From contig JAPYXD010000686.1 of the NCBI GenBank assembly GCA_030998225.1, positions 620,001-684,000 of the forward strand: 64,000 nucleotides of DNA. The letters run 5' to 3'. The notes beneath the pieces were generated by a model. It saw nothing but the letters and a program-made list of their open reading frames with translations. It had not been told where the DNA came from and ran no database searches. The translations under genes were made by a program, and so were the position numbers. Below, in pieces: positions 10,966 to 22,781 of the stretch (the first letter of the stretch is position 1; every line of letters starts with the position of its first letter). Source of the stretch: Diplolepis rosae. Taxonomy: Eukaryota; Arthropoda; Insecta; Hymenoptera; Diplolepididae.

Positions 10966-11907
10966 TGTTACGTCAGAAACGTAACATTTATCTTCTTAAA
11001 AGATCTCCTCGTTTTATGTCAGGATCAGAAGGATCCTCTCTAAGGGATGAGGAATAGTCAGTGATTGAGAAGGGTTAGGTATATAAAATATATTTATTGA
11101 CAATTGAAATTATATCAGGTAAGCACCATGGAAATGTAAATATAGAATCGTAATTAGAAATACCCTTTTAGTTATCCTGAGTTTGAATTGATTGATGATC
11201 AATTGAGTCCAGTAAGCGAATGTGGTCAGTTGAGTGTAACTTGTAATCTTTAGGTAGTTGCAGCTGTATAGTAGATTCGTAATCTAGACGGTTGATCTAG
11301 TTGATTCTTCGATCCCAGTTTCGAGAGAATTTGGAAGGCGATTCCCCTTCACTTTCTAATGTCGTTGAACTCAGCGCCGAGTTAGAATTCGGGTTGAGTA
11401 GCGGTAGAAATCTGGAGAAGCTGGACTGACTGGATTGCACTCGCGGTATAGATTCGATGGCACTGGACTGGACTCGCGTTGGTCACATTGTAGAAATCGG
11501 ACGTTGACTAACTAACTGAACTCGCGGTGTAGAGATGATGCTACTGGACTGACTTCTCTTGGAACTTTCGCTTTTTATAGAACTTTGAAAGGTCAAGTAT
11601 GACGAGTAACATGCTATGACCAGTCGCATGTTATTACAAGTCACATGCTATTACAAGTCGCATGTTGTGACGGTAGTGTGTTGGTATTGTAGGGCTTCAT
11701 TCACTTTCTCTCTGGGTCAGTCGATTTGTTATCATGTGTGGGTATTATAACGACACATGGTAATTTCATATTGATCATCCTATTGATCTGTAGATTTGTC
11801 TATAACTTGCGTCGATAAAATCACACTCGCTGTAATGCTGTCTTGATCCCTTTATTGGTTTCTTAATCTGCTTGTTACTTGTGGCGGTATAGTCGCGGGA
11901 CGTGACA
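10966..11907 (-). repeat. 3' LTR of element A (942 bp)
   Basis: Read on the minus strand it runs from TGTCACGTCCCGCGAC to CTGACGTAACA; on the plus strand it starts TGTTACGTCAG and ends CGTGACA. It contains four 17-bp units beginning CATG at 11610, 11627, 11644 and 11661, whereas the 5' copy has only three. That difference accounts for its whole length excess. Confidence 0.93.
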
Positions 11908-11918
11908 CCTCCCTCCTT
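11908..11918 (-). promoter_or_regulatory. Polypurine tract of element A
   Basis: On the minus strand AAGGAGGGAGG directly abuts the TG of the 3' LTR. The sequence before it (GATCGCGGAT, then CCCGCG and TCGAA) is repeated before the PPT at 39350-39364, which identifies homologous 3' ends. Confidence 0.85.
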
Positions 11919-13173
11919 AATTCGAACGCGGGGAGTTAACGATCCGCGATCAAAACTTCGGTAGAAGAATACATTTTTAATCCAGGATGCTTACTCAATC
12001 AAGTACATATTTTTAGTTTAATTTAACAATTCATAACATAAAAAATTTCGTTTATACATAGGAATTTACATTTTAAATTATTGTTGCGAATTAAAAATTA
12101 ATAACAAGTTTTTCATAAATGCATAGTAATAACAGAGGATACAATTCTGGAGATATTACAATCATTGATTACATATGTTATAGTGGTATTGGGTAATTAA
12201 ATCTAAAATTGGTTTCTTCAAAACATGGCATTGCTACTGCTTATTATTACTTGTACATGCTTCTAAAAATTAATTACACGAACTCCAATTTCATTGGTGT
12301 ATTATTAAATGAATAAAATAATCATAAGAAAAACAATTTTACATAATTTTACATAATCTCTCTTGTCAAATCAATAGAGTTATTTGTGCATGAAACATAT
12401 CAAGAATAGTAATTATTCAATTTGTTATTGTTGCACATTAATTCCTATTGGAAAAGCAATTTTTACATTAACAATTTTGTAACGCCATCGCACAGTATAC
12501 ATTTACAGTCTCAATATTTGTAGAAACTGTTCTTCCAATAGGATGGGAATCAAGAAAAGTTCCCTTGATGGAAGAAAAAAATAAAATTGAAATTATATTT
12601 ATGATGGCACCAATTATGAAGTGCTTATTTATTCTTGTCAGAAAAAGTCTTTTTTAATCCAAAAAGAAGAAAAATGCAAATATTTCTATATTTTTCTTTA
12701 AGTAATAAAATAAAATGGTGATTCGAATGAAAACTTGCATTTGTCTTACTAAAAAGGTTATTAGTTTGTTTTTTGAAAGGTTGGTGAACAAAAATAAAAT
12801 TGATTAAATTAAATGCAAAGAAAGTACTCATAAGAATTTTAAAGGAATATAATTTCTTTGTGATAACATTAGATTATTAGTTTTTGCTGAACACAAGAGA
12901 AAAGTTGAAAAATTTTGATGCATTTGATAAATACTTGCTAGTTTGAGAAGTTTAATTTGCTCTGAAAAAAAAGACGATGGAATATATTGAAATTTTTTCA
13001 TTGCAATTTGAAGGTACAGTGAGCGTCTCGAATCTCTGAAATAGAAAAAATATGAATAGAATAAAATTTCAAAGTATCTTTTTGTTTAAGACACTTCCTG
13101 GTTTAGTTATTCTAAACGCTTTGGTTTTATTCAAAGTTTATATTATTTTAAGTTCGAATTCCAATTCAGTTAA
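11919..13173 (-). other. Noncoding segment between pol and PPT of element A
   Basis: In envelope-bearing relatives the env gene lies here. I see no env-like frame, only a possible acceptor (TTTTTTCTATTTCAG near 13035) followed by short Lys/Phe-rich frames such as 12831-12625. This could be decayed env or a spacer. Confidence 0.5.
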
Positions 13174-16100
13174 TCAATTTTGTATATTTATGTGCGATCT
13201 TTTTATTCGATTGACGTGAACTACTGTCGTTTTTCCTTTTATGTTGATTTTTACATTTCCTTTTCCTAGTACATCTAAAACTTCGTGAGGTCCTGTGTAT
13301 TGATTATCCAGCTATTTAATTTTTCCTCCTTTTAATAAAAATACATTATCCCCAATTTTTATTTCCAAGGGATTTATTTTTCTATCGTGGTACATTTTTG
13401 ATTTTTCTTTTGCCTTTATGAGGTTTTCTCTTGCTTGTGTTCGCATTTCATGCAGTTGTGTGACATAATTGATCAAATAATCATTATAGGTTTGGAATTT
13501 TTCATTTTGTGATAGAGGTTCACGAGAGGGTTCACGGACTAATTTGCCAAAAACTAATTCATAAGGCGTACATTTTGTGGCTTCGTGTACACTTGTGTTA
13601 TATGAAAACATTGCTAATTCTAGCCAATCGTCCCATTCTGAATTTTTGGCTACAAATTGTTTGAGATATTCACCTAGGACATGATTTGATCTTTCAAGTG
13701 ATCCATTGGATTGAGGGTGAAAAGCTGTCGTACAAAATTGTTTGATTCTAAAACGTTTTGCTAATCTTTTTAATAAATTGCTTAAAAAATCTCTGCCTTG
13801 ATCCGTCAGTACTCCTTTTGGCGATCCAAATATGCAAATAAATTTCTTCACGAATGCGTCTGCTATTGTACCAGCTTGATGATTGGGAAGAGGTATTGCC
13901 AGAGAATATTTTGTAAAATTATCTTGTATAGTAAGAATATACAGATTTCCACACTTTGTTTCTGGTAGTGGACCAACAATATCCATTGATATTTTTTCGA
14001 AGGCAGTAGTGGGTGTATCAGTAATAACCATAGGATTTTTGGTTTTAACCCGAACTAATTTTTTTATTTGGCATTGTAAACAGCCTTGAATATACTTTTG
14101 AATATCGACTTTCATATTTTCCCAAAAAAATTTTTGGCGAATTCGATTATAGGTCTTTGTGACGCCTTTATGGCCTCCTAATGCTGAGGAGTGCGCTCCT
14201 TCAATTAATTGTGATCTTTGTTCTTTTGTTGGATATTGCGTTATGCCGTTACAAATTATTATTTTCGTAAGTGAATTTGCAAAAACTAAATCAAATATTA
14301 ATTTTATTTCTTCCCAAGGTATATGGTTGATTTTTGAAGACTTTGAAATACTAATTGATCGTAGATTCAATTTTTGAGATAATTCGTGTAACGAATAAAT
14401 TGACAATTTTATATTATTCAAGGTTTCAGATAAATTGTCTTGAATTTCTCCTTCAATCGGAAGAGCAAAATGGTAATAGTTTCCTTTTTTAATTTCTTTC
14501 GCTGTTCCCTTCTGTAAGTTTTTAAATTTTGGTAAAGTTCCACGTTTTTCTAGACTTTTTGATCCATTATCTCGAGGATTTCCATTTGTTGTAACAAAAT
14601 ATACATAATTATCTTTTCGCATCGTTAATTGATCGCGACATTCAACGATATTTGTATTCATTAAAATTTGCCTGGTAGATTTTGAGTTGAGTGGAGGGGG
14701 TTTTGGGGGTGGACGGTTTTCTTCGAATTCTGAATTATTATCATTTTCAACATTTTCCCTGGTTTTTATTTGTCGATTTTTGTTTATTTCAGAATTTCGT
14801 TCATAAAAAGTGTCTTCGATATTTTCATTTTCAAAAATTTCTTCAATACAAGAGCTTTCAGAGTTCTCTTCATCTTCAGGTTTCATATCACTTACTTCGT
14901 CTTCAGAAGTAGAAAAATAATTTTCGCTTTTTTCCTCTTGAGGTATAATAAATTGTTTAGGTCTTTTGCCATTTTTATTTCTTTTATTTTTTGCTTGGAT
15001 TTCTTTTAAATAGTCCAAATATTCAGGATCAGAATCAGGATCAGAGTCGGAATCTGATTTTACTTTTGTTCGGCTTCCTTCTTGCATATTTGTTTCTGGT
15101 AATTCATTTTCATATATTTGTTTTCTTGGTCTACCTCTCTTTCTTTTTGTTTGAGAGGGAATAATTTTCAAATTTGTAGGTAGAGTTTTTCTTGGCCTAC
15201 CTCGAGGTTTTTTCACAAGAGGTTTAGAAGAAAAATTTTCGTCTAATTTTTCGTTGATTTCGATTTGATTTAAATTTTTTAGATTTTTATGCTCATTTGA
15301 ATTTATCATTTGTTCTTGTTTTATCTTTTTACCCCTAGTAGTCATGGTTTTCCATGGCGAATTTTCATAATTTTTTCCAAGTATTGGACTTAAGAGTATA
15401 ATAGTCATAAACAGAAGCTTTGATGCTAAAAGTTTCAATAAACTTGTATATTTCATAAAATTGTTACAAATGTTATTAGAGAATTCTTCGTTGGGAGAAA
15501 CATTAAAAGTTTCTAAAAAAGTAGGACTGATATTTAATATTGGATCTTGTGATAATTCACTAAAGTCATTTATATCATCTTGGGTAAATATCGAATTGAA
15601 ATATTCTCTTTTGGAATTATTTCCTTTTTTGATATTATTTTCATCGTTATTTTTCATAAAGGTATTCTCAAGATTCGTTTTTTCTTGAGATGTCATAAAG
15701 GTATCGTCATCATCTTCGTGTAAATTTCTTGATCTCTCTTCATTAATAATAGGGTTTCTTGAGAGAGCGTCTGCATTGACATTCATTTTTCCTGCCTTGT
15801 ATACTACATCAAAATCATATTCAGCGAGTTTTAACCTCCAGCGCGAAACTCGTGAGCAAGGGTCCTTAGAATTTTGAAACCAAACTAGTGGTTTATGATC
15901 AGTTACTAGGGTAAATTTTCTTCCATATAAATAAGGACGGAAATGAGTGACACAAAATATTATTGCAAGTGCTTCTTTTTCATATGTGTCATATTTTTTC
16001 TCAGCGTCACTTAAACTACGTGAAGCATATGCTATTGGCTTATCTTTGCCTATTTTACCTTGTGATAATATACCTCCTATTGCGTATCCTGCGGCATCTG

Positions 16101-17926
16101 TTGTGAGAACAAAGGGTTGCGAAAAATCGGGTCGTTGTAAAAGTGGTTCTTCACATAATCTTGATTTTAAAATATCAAAAGCTGTTTGCTGTTTATCGGT
16201 CCATATGAAAGGGGTATCCTTTTTTAGAAGTTGATTAAGAGGATTGGCAATTTTGGAAAATCCTTCGATAAATCTACGATAATATCCTGCTAATCCTAAA
16301 TATTGTTTGTCATTCTTTTGTGTTTTTGGAACTCGAAATTCTTTTACGGCTATTTTTTTTTTGGGGTCCGGTCGAACTCCATTTTTATCAATTATATGAC
16401 ATAAATATCCTATCTCAGGTCGTAGAAATTCACATTTGTCTGGTTGTAAATGAAGGTTTGCTTTTCGAAGACGTTGTATTAAATTATTAAATTTTTTCTC
16501 ATGTTCCTCTAGTGTATCAGCAAATATGACTATGTCGTCAAGATATACAAAGAGTTCTGTCCCTATTAATCCAGTTAAAGTAATATCCATTAACCTTTGA
16601 AACGTTGCAGGGGCGGTTTTTAAACCAAAGGGCATTCTATCAAATTCATAATGGCCATGAGGTTGTAGAAAATGCAGTTTTATGAGAGTCTTTAGGGTCC
16701 ATTTTTATATGGTGAAAACCAGTAGCTAAATCAAATACGGAAAATATTTGGCAGATCCGAGTGAATCGAGTATATCATTTATGTTTTTCGCCATTTTATT
16801 TTACCTTTAGAGTCTGGTTTTTTAGGAACAATCCAAACTAGAGTGTTATACGGTGATTGTGAAGGTTTTATTATTTTATTTTTTAATAATTCGTCAACTT
16901 GTTTTGTAATTTCATCTTTATGAACAGGGGGAAATCTATATTGTCTTGAAAAAATTGGAGAATCATCTGTAGTTGGAATTGAATGTTGCAAAACGTTAGT
17001 AGCTTCAAGTGGTTCTCCTGGAATTTGAAATCTGTCTGCACTGTTAATAATTAATCTCTCTACATGTTCGTATTCTTCTTGATTCAAATGATCCAAACGA
17101 AGAAGTTTTTTAATGTATTCTATTCTTTCTTCACCTGTTATGTTAAAAAATCTGCATGGATTGTTGAAAAAATTTTCGGTTTTTAAGAAGTTATTCAGTA
17201 TTTGGTTAGATAAATCGTCATCACTTAAGTTTTTTAAATTGCTTGATTGACTTATTACATTTTGAAAATCTCTTTCTTCAAAGTCTTCTAAAGTAATAGC
17301 TGATATTGATATCGTTACTGAAATTTCGTTTGTATTTGCAAATTTGATATAAGCTTTACCGTTGCAATTTTTTACAATTGCGTCTCCTGCATAAATTCCT
17401 TCGCCAAAATGTAGCCGAGGTACGTAACCTTCGATTTTTTCAGAATTTTAAATTGGAACATAAAATGTTGTTACTGTTCTAGCTGGAATTGTTAATATCT
17501 GTGTCGATTCAAATGGATACAATTTATTTTGTATTTCTAGACATTTTGATACATAATTTATATTGACTTTATTTTCTCGAAAAAATTCTGAACCTAGAAC
17601 TCCGTCTTCATCTATTGGAACTTCATTGGGAATTATATTCAATATTGTTGGATATCCTAGAATGTTTATTTGTATTTGTCCCATTGTAAAAAGTGGTAAA
17701 TTATTTATTCCTGTAAGTTTTAACACTCTTTTTCCATTTATTGGCAAATTAGGATTTACGGAATTTTGTTTAATCAAATTTCGACCAGCACCGGTATCTA
17801 TCATCATGCGAGCAGGGCTTTGAAGGCCTTCTGCGCATATCATTATCGATGGAATTATACTTGGTTTTGAAACGCTTATCTTTATAGCCGGTTGATCGTT
17901 AGAAGTGGATGCTTCTCGTTCTTGCC
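13174..17926 (-). pseudogene. pol: pol of element A: protease, RT, RNase H, AT-hook insert, integrase
   Basis: The order along the minus strand is as follows. The protease has MMIDTGAGRN (about 17800), then GVLGSEFF. The RT palm starts at about 17000, with FVYLDDIVIF near 16545. RNase H has TTDAAGYAIGG near 16100 and TDHKPLVWF. The integrase has a zinc-binding H-H-C-C (HSSALGGH, then CLQC) and the catalytic D (SMDIVGP), D (LTDQGRDF) and E (GSLERSNH). The C-terminal NQYTGPHEVL to VVHVNRIKRSH part is a GPY/F-type module. Between RNase H and integrase is an insert of nearly 400 residues with two AT-hooks (KKPRGRPRK, KRKRGRPRK), acidic stretches and a proline run. Breaks: a stop near 17448, a deletion of about 60 bp plus a shift around 16780 that removes the LDFRKLN part of RT, and a stop near 13312. 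Confidence 0.9.
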
Positions 17927-19819
17927 TTACGCTTTCCTCAGTGCATCCGTACTGGGGAGAGCGCTTGAGTTTTCCGAATTTTGCGATTGTTGTTTATTTA
18001 ATCTAACATTACAATTTGTTATAATATGTCCTGGTTTTTTACAATAGTTGCATATAACTTCTGATTTTTGTGGATAGTTTTGATTTGGTCTACTTAATTG
18101 CTGATTATGCATCTCACGTTGTCTATTTTGATTAAAAAATTGTCTGTGATTTGCATACGTGTTGTGATCTAGATTTTCTTGTCTATTATCATTATTTCTG
18201 TTTCTAGAGAAATTATTGTAATTATGGAATCTATTGCTGTTAGGATAATTATTTCTGTTACCTGAAAAGTTATTGTAATTGTTGTTCCTGTTCCTTGAAA
18301 AATTGTTATTCGGATAGTTATTATTATCATAATTGTTATTTCTATTTCCTAAAAAGTGGTTATTCCGGTAATTATTTCTTGCAGAATTATTGTAAATATT
18401 TTCTCGTCGTTGGTGATTATTACTAGGCTGTTGATTTTGCATAAAAAAATTAGGACTTTGTTTTCTAGATACTGCTTCTTGTGCTTTGGTTAAATGATAA
18501 CAATTTTCAGCAACATGACCTGGTTTTTTACATATTATACAATTTATGTTGTTATCTCGTGCAACATTGAACCGAGTTGTTTTATTATTTCTATTATTTA
18601 TAGAATCATCCATTTTTAAATAATCTGAATTTTTATTTCTCCGTAGTGCGGATGATGCTGCCAAGTCTCTTTCTACGTTGATTGTGTCATTGAAAACTTC
18701 TTTAAATGTTTCCTTTGTTTTTACTCGAATTTCTAATTCGGGACGCAGACCGCGAATAAAGCATTGAATAACATCTTTTTAAAGTTTCTGTTTGAAGGTA
18801 TTATCTACTTGTCCATTATTGTTGAGTCTATGAGCGTCTTCGATTCTGTCGGCAATCTCCTTAATTCTAGCTGCATAGGAAAGTACGTTCTCTTTTTCCC
18901 ACACATAGGTATTCCCCAATTCTCCTTGTAATTGATACACACTTTTTGCTGGAGCGTATACTCTTTTGAGTTTTTCAATTAATTCCTCCATATTATTATA
19001 AGTCGATCCAAAGATACATTTTCTCGCTTCTCCTGATAATTTACTTCTCAATAATCGTCCTAAATTTTCTTGAGCTGCGGGTGTTGGCAGCATTGCCTTT
19101 GCCTCATAACATCCTTCAATAAAATGTGATAATGGAATGTTACTTCCATCAAATAAGGGTACTACTTCTAACGCGTCGCGTAAGGATACTTGTTGATTAT
19201 TAGGTAGGACCATTTCGTTGCTTCTAATTGGATTACCGTTTTCTGCAGGATTTTTGTGAACAATTTGTTCCATTTGTTCGTTGTCGGTACTATTATCGTC
19301 GCTATCGTTATTACTTAAAACTGTTTGGCGTTTAAGAGAGTTTTCTGATAAATTTATTTTAGTTCTTTCTTCGACTGTGTTTTTTGGAATTATCGTTGAA
19401 ATAAGTAAACTTATATCTTCGTTGTCAATATAAGTAGTTTCGTTTTTTAATGTTTCGTCCTGATCAATTGATCCACAAATAATACTCGAATTAGTTTTTG
19501 AATTTGAATTACGCCAATTATTCGAGTCAGATGAATTGCTTGTTCCGGCAGTTTCGAATTGTTCAAACGTTAAGGTTTTCTCTGAAGAAATACTATCTAA
19601 TTGCAAGGTGATATTTGTTTTGTCCTTGTTATAAATATTTTCAAAATTATCTTTAGTTACCTTTTCCTTTACAGTAACTGTTCTTTTTGGTTTAAAGGGA
19701 CCAGTTTGATTTTGTACTACAATTTTTGCAAGTTCAGTATTTTTCTTAACTTGACTGCGCGTAATAGGATTTTCTTGCATTTGTGATTTCCCTAATTCAC
19801 TGGGGTTGGGTCCCGACAT
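17927..19819 (-). pseudogene. gag: gag of element A
   Basis: The start ATG at 19819 gives MSGPNPSELGKSQ. An acidic Ser/Asn-rich N-terminus is followed by the capsid-like core (VPLFDGSNIPLSHFIEGC through ENVLSYAARIKEIADRIEDAH). After a single frameshift near 18780 the nucleocapsid part continues with two CCHC knuckles, CIICKKPGHVAENC and CNYCKKPGHIITNC. These are separated by a long repetitive Asn/Arg-rich low-complexity linker. It ends at TAA 17929-17927. Compared with element B, one base is missing around this stop, which shifts pol into the -1 frame. Confidence 0.9.
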
Positions 19820-20937
19820 AGGTTATTATAAAATAAAATTTACTGATACGTACATGGAGACACTTTTAAAATTGCAATACATAAATATTAATTTGGATCA
19901 ACAGAAAATTTCTTCAAATATCTTTCGTTTAAAATTTTTTGTAATCAATAAATGTGATTAATAATTTGTTATTAGAAAATATGAATTGTCTCAATGTTCC
20001 GAGTCAGGTAAATTTATAATCATCAATCAAAATTCTTAAAAATAATATGCCTTAATTCTACCAATTTCCATGTGCTTGCAAAAAAAATATTTATTTAGAA
20101 TTTTTGTTTCAAATTTATTCTTATTGAAACTAATTTTGTTCCTTGTCTTACCTGGAATACTTGATATGTTTTTTTTTTATATAATCGTCGAATGGTATAG
20201 GTCATAAATGGGTTTTAAATAATTGTTTCACTCACGAAAAAAAAAAAAATTTGTTTTATATTTTTTATTACACACACATAAACAAAATTATAAATTATAC
20301 AGAATTTAATTAATGCAAGATTGGACAAGCCTGACTCAAGCACACCGCCTTGGTCAATCTTTTGCAATTAAAAATATTCTGTTAGTTAACAGAGTTAAAA
20401 TAAAAGTTTCAAACGATACTGTATGAGCACTTGAATTTCGCCTTACCCAATTGATCGTAATCAAATGGTTACCGTTCAACGAATCTAAAAAGGACTTATA
20501 GTCTCTTGTGCTGCTTTTTCTCGTTTTAACTCAAATTAAAACTTAGTCAACAATTTAGAATTAAAGAAGTACGAGATCAGACAGGCATGACTCAAGCACA
20601 AAATCCTATGTAATCTCTGCACTTTCAGAAATTCCGATAATGAAATTTCAAATAAAATAAGTCTTTTGATCACTTAGGTTAGCCTCAAGGTCAGATCCCT
20701 TTGTGATTTGATAAAATGATTTCATTTTAACAAGATATATGTGTAAAATTTCAAATAAAATAAAATGATTATTTAATCACTCAAGTTAGCCTCAAGGTCA
20801 AATCCTTTCGTGATTTTATCAAATTTATTTTATTTTAGCAAAATATGTTTGAAATCATATAAATTATAATTGCAACTTATCAAGTTTGATTACTAGTAAT
20901 TATAAAATTTCAATATCCCATTCACTGACTTCAAGTG
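19820..20937 (-). other. 5' leader of element A with reiterated motifs
   Basis: Two motif pairs stand out. A CTCAAG-containing motif, read on the minus strand as TGTGCTTGAGTC, occurs at about 20315-20345 and 20575-20602. A GTTAGCCTCAAGGTC block occurs at 20669-20700 and 20777-20811. Both recur in the leader of B and the first recurs in F, which suggests a conserved RNA or DNA element. Confidence 0.6.
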
Positions 20938-20957
20938 TTTCCCGGGCCAATGCACCA
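20938..20957 (-). promoter_or_regulatory. Primer-binding site of element A, tRNA-Gly type
   Basis: On the minus strand, 16 bases after the 5' LTR, TGGTGCATTGGCCCGGGAA matches the complement of the 3' end of tRNA-Gly(GCC) except for one extra C. The tRNA identity is from remembered tRNA sequences. Confidence 0.65.
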
Positions 20958-20973
20958 AAAAAGAGATTGGGTA

Positions 20974-21898
20974 TGTTACGTCAGAAACGTAACATTTCTC
21001 TTCTTAAAAGATCTCCTCGTTTTATGTCAGGATCAGAAGGATCCTCTCTAAGGGATGAGGAATAGTCAGTGATTGAGAAAGGTTAGGTATATAAAATATA
21101 TTTATTGACAATTGAAATTATATCAGGTAAGCACCATGGAAATGTAAATATAGAATCGTAATTAGAAATACCCTTTTAGTTATCCTGAGTTTGAATTGAT
21201 TGATGATCAATTGAGTCCAGTAAGCGAATGTGGTCAGTTGAGTGTAACTTGTAATCTTTAGGTAGTTGCAGTTGTATAGTAGATTCGTAATCTAGACGGT
21301 TGATCTAGTTGATTCTTCGATCCCAGTTTCGAGAGAATTTGGAAGGCGATTCCCCTTCACTTTCTAATGTCGTTGAGCTCAGCGTCGAGTTAGAATTCGG
21401 GTTGAGTAGCGGTAGAAATCTGGAGAAGCTGGACTGACTGGATTGCACTCGCGGTATAGATTCGATGGCACTGGACTGGACTCGCGTTGGTCACATTGTA
21501 GAAATCGGACGTTGACTAACTAACTGAACTCGCGGTGTAGAGATGATGGTACTGGACTGACTTCTCTTGGAACTTTCGCTTTTTATAGAACTTTGAAAGG
21601 TCAAGTATGACGAGTAACATGCTATGACCAGTCTCATGTTATTACAAGTCACTTGTTATGACGGTAGTGTGTTGGTATTGTAGGGCTTCATTCACTTTCT
21701 CTCCGGGTCAGTCGATTTGTTATCATGTGTGGGTATTATAACGACACATGGTAATTTCATATTGATCATCCTATTGATCTGTAGATTTGTCTATAACTTG
21801 CGTCGATAAAATCACACTCGCTGTAATGCTGTCTTGATCCCTTTATTGGTTTCTTAATCTGCTTGTTACTTGTGGCATCAGAGTCGCGGGACGTGACA
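20974..21898 (-). repeat. 5' LTR of element A (925 bp)
   Basis: This copy is nearly identical to 10966-11907 but has three rather than four 17-bp CATG units (21618, 21635, 21652). A TTTATAGAAC promoter-like box on the plus-strand listing lies near 21580. It ends ACGTGACA, followed by the target duplication. Confidence 0.93.
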
Positions 21899-22781
21899 AT
21901 ATTAAAAAACACAAGTAAATTAAAATTTAACACATTGATTTTTAATAGTGGATAAATGATTATGAAATATTATTTCAATTTGAAAACTTAAAATTTCAAT
22001 AAAATAGATTTGTTAGATCACAATGGGATTTGACCTTGAGGATAACCTTAATGATTTAATAATTAAATCATTTCTTTGAAATTTTATAATTTACATAAAT
22101 TGTATAAAATAAAATAAGTCTGAAAAATCACGCAGGGATCTGAACCTTGAGACTAACCTAAGTGATTAAGTAACTTATCTTATTTAAAAGATTATTCTAA
22201 TTTGTTAACTAAGTTTTGATTTAAGTTAAAACAAACATAAAAAACAGAATATTTTTAATTGCAAGAAAAAATTGTCCAAAGATTTGCATTCAAGTTAACT
22301 TGTCCAATATAATGAAAATAATTTATGAATATTTCGAATGATCATTGTTATAAACAAATTTGTTTAATTGTTATAAACAATTTATAAATAAATAAAATAA
22401 GTTATTTTAATTTACATAAAAGGCACATGCAGTTGGTAAAGAAAAATATTTTATTATTTTAAGAAATTTATTATTAATAATTATAAATATACAATCAATT
22501 GAGTGATTATTTATTTAATTTAAATATTTGGAACAATTATATTTTTATCTTATTATTTTATTTCCAAATGAAGAAATACAAAATTTCATTTCAAATTATA
22601 TTGTTATTAAAAATAAGTAAACAAATTAAAAATAAATTTTACTAATCTCATTTTATTTTTCTTGAAAAACAAATGTTATATATAGTTTTTTTATTGTTAT
22701 AAACAATCGAATAATTTAAAATTAAAATAAACAATTTAAGACAACGCTCAATACAAAATATTGTAAATGTATAATGACTCA
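21899..22781 (+). other. Leader of element B, resuming after the insertion of A
   Basis: The segment is homologous to the leader of A in opposite orientation. It contains two copies of the GACCTTGAGGATAACCTTAA-type block (22021-22058 and 22131-22170) and a degenerate CTTGTCCAAT motif near 22300. The part near 22620-22740 is also similar to the leader of gag fragment D upstream of 44636. B therefore belongs to the same family as A and D. Confidence 0.7.

Larger units (their letters stand above)
10966..21898 (-). mobile_element. Element A: Ty3/Gypsy retrotransposon, both LTRs present, no envelope gene
   Basis: This is a 10.9-kb minus-strand element flanked by the 4-bp target duplication ATAT (10962-10965 and 21899-21902). 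Transcription order is 5' LTR 21898-20974, PBS, 1.1-kb leader, gag, pol (protease, reverse transcriptase, RNase H, integrase), about 1.25 kb of noncoding DNA, PPT and 3' LTR 11907-10966. The two LTRs differ at roughly a dozen positions plus one 17-bp repeat unit, so insertion was fairly recent. Even so, gag and pol carry several frameshifts and a deletion, so it cannot be autonomous now. It lies inside the leader of related element B. Confidence 0.92.

Noticed and set aside
12625..12831. 68-codon minus-strand frame in the 3' part of element A
   Set aside because: It lacks envelope or other family motifs and has AT-rich, Lys/Phe-biased composition; kept only as part of the noncoding segment.
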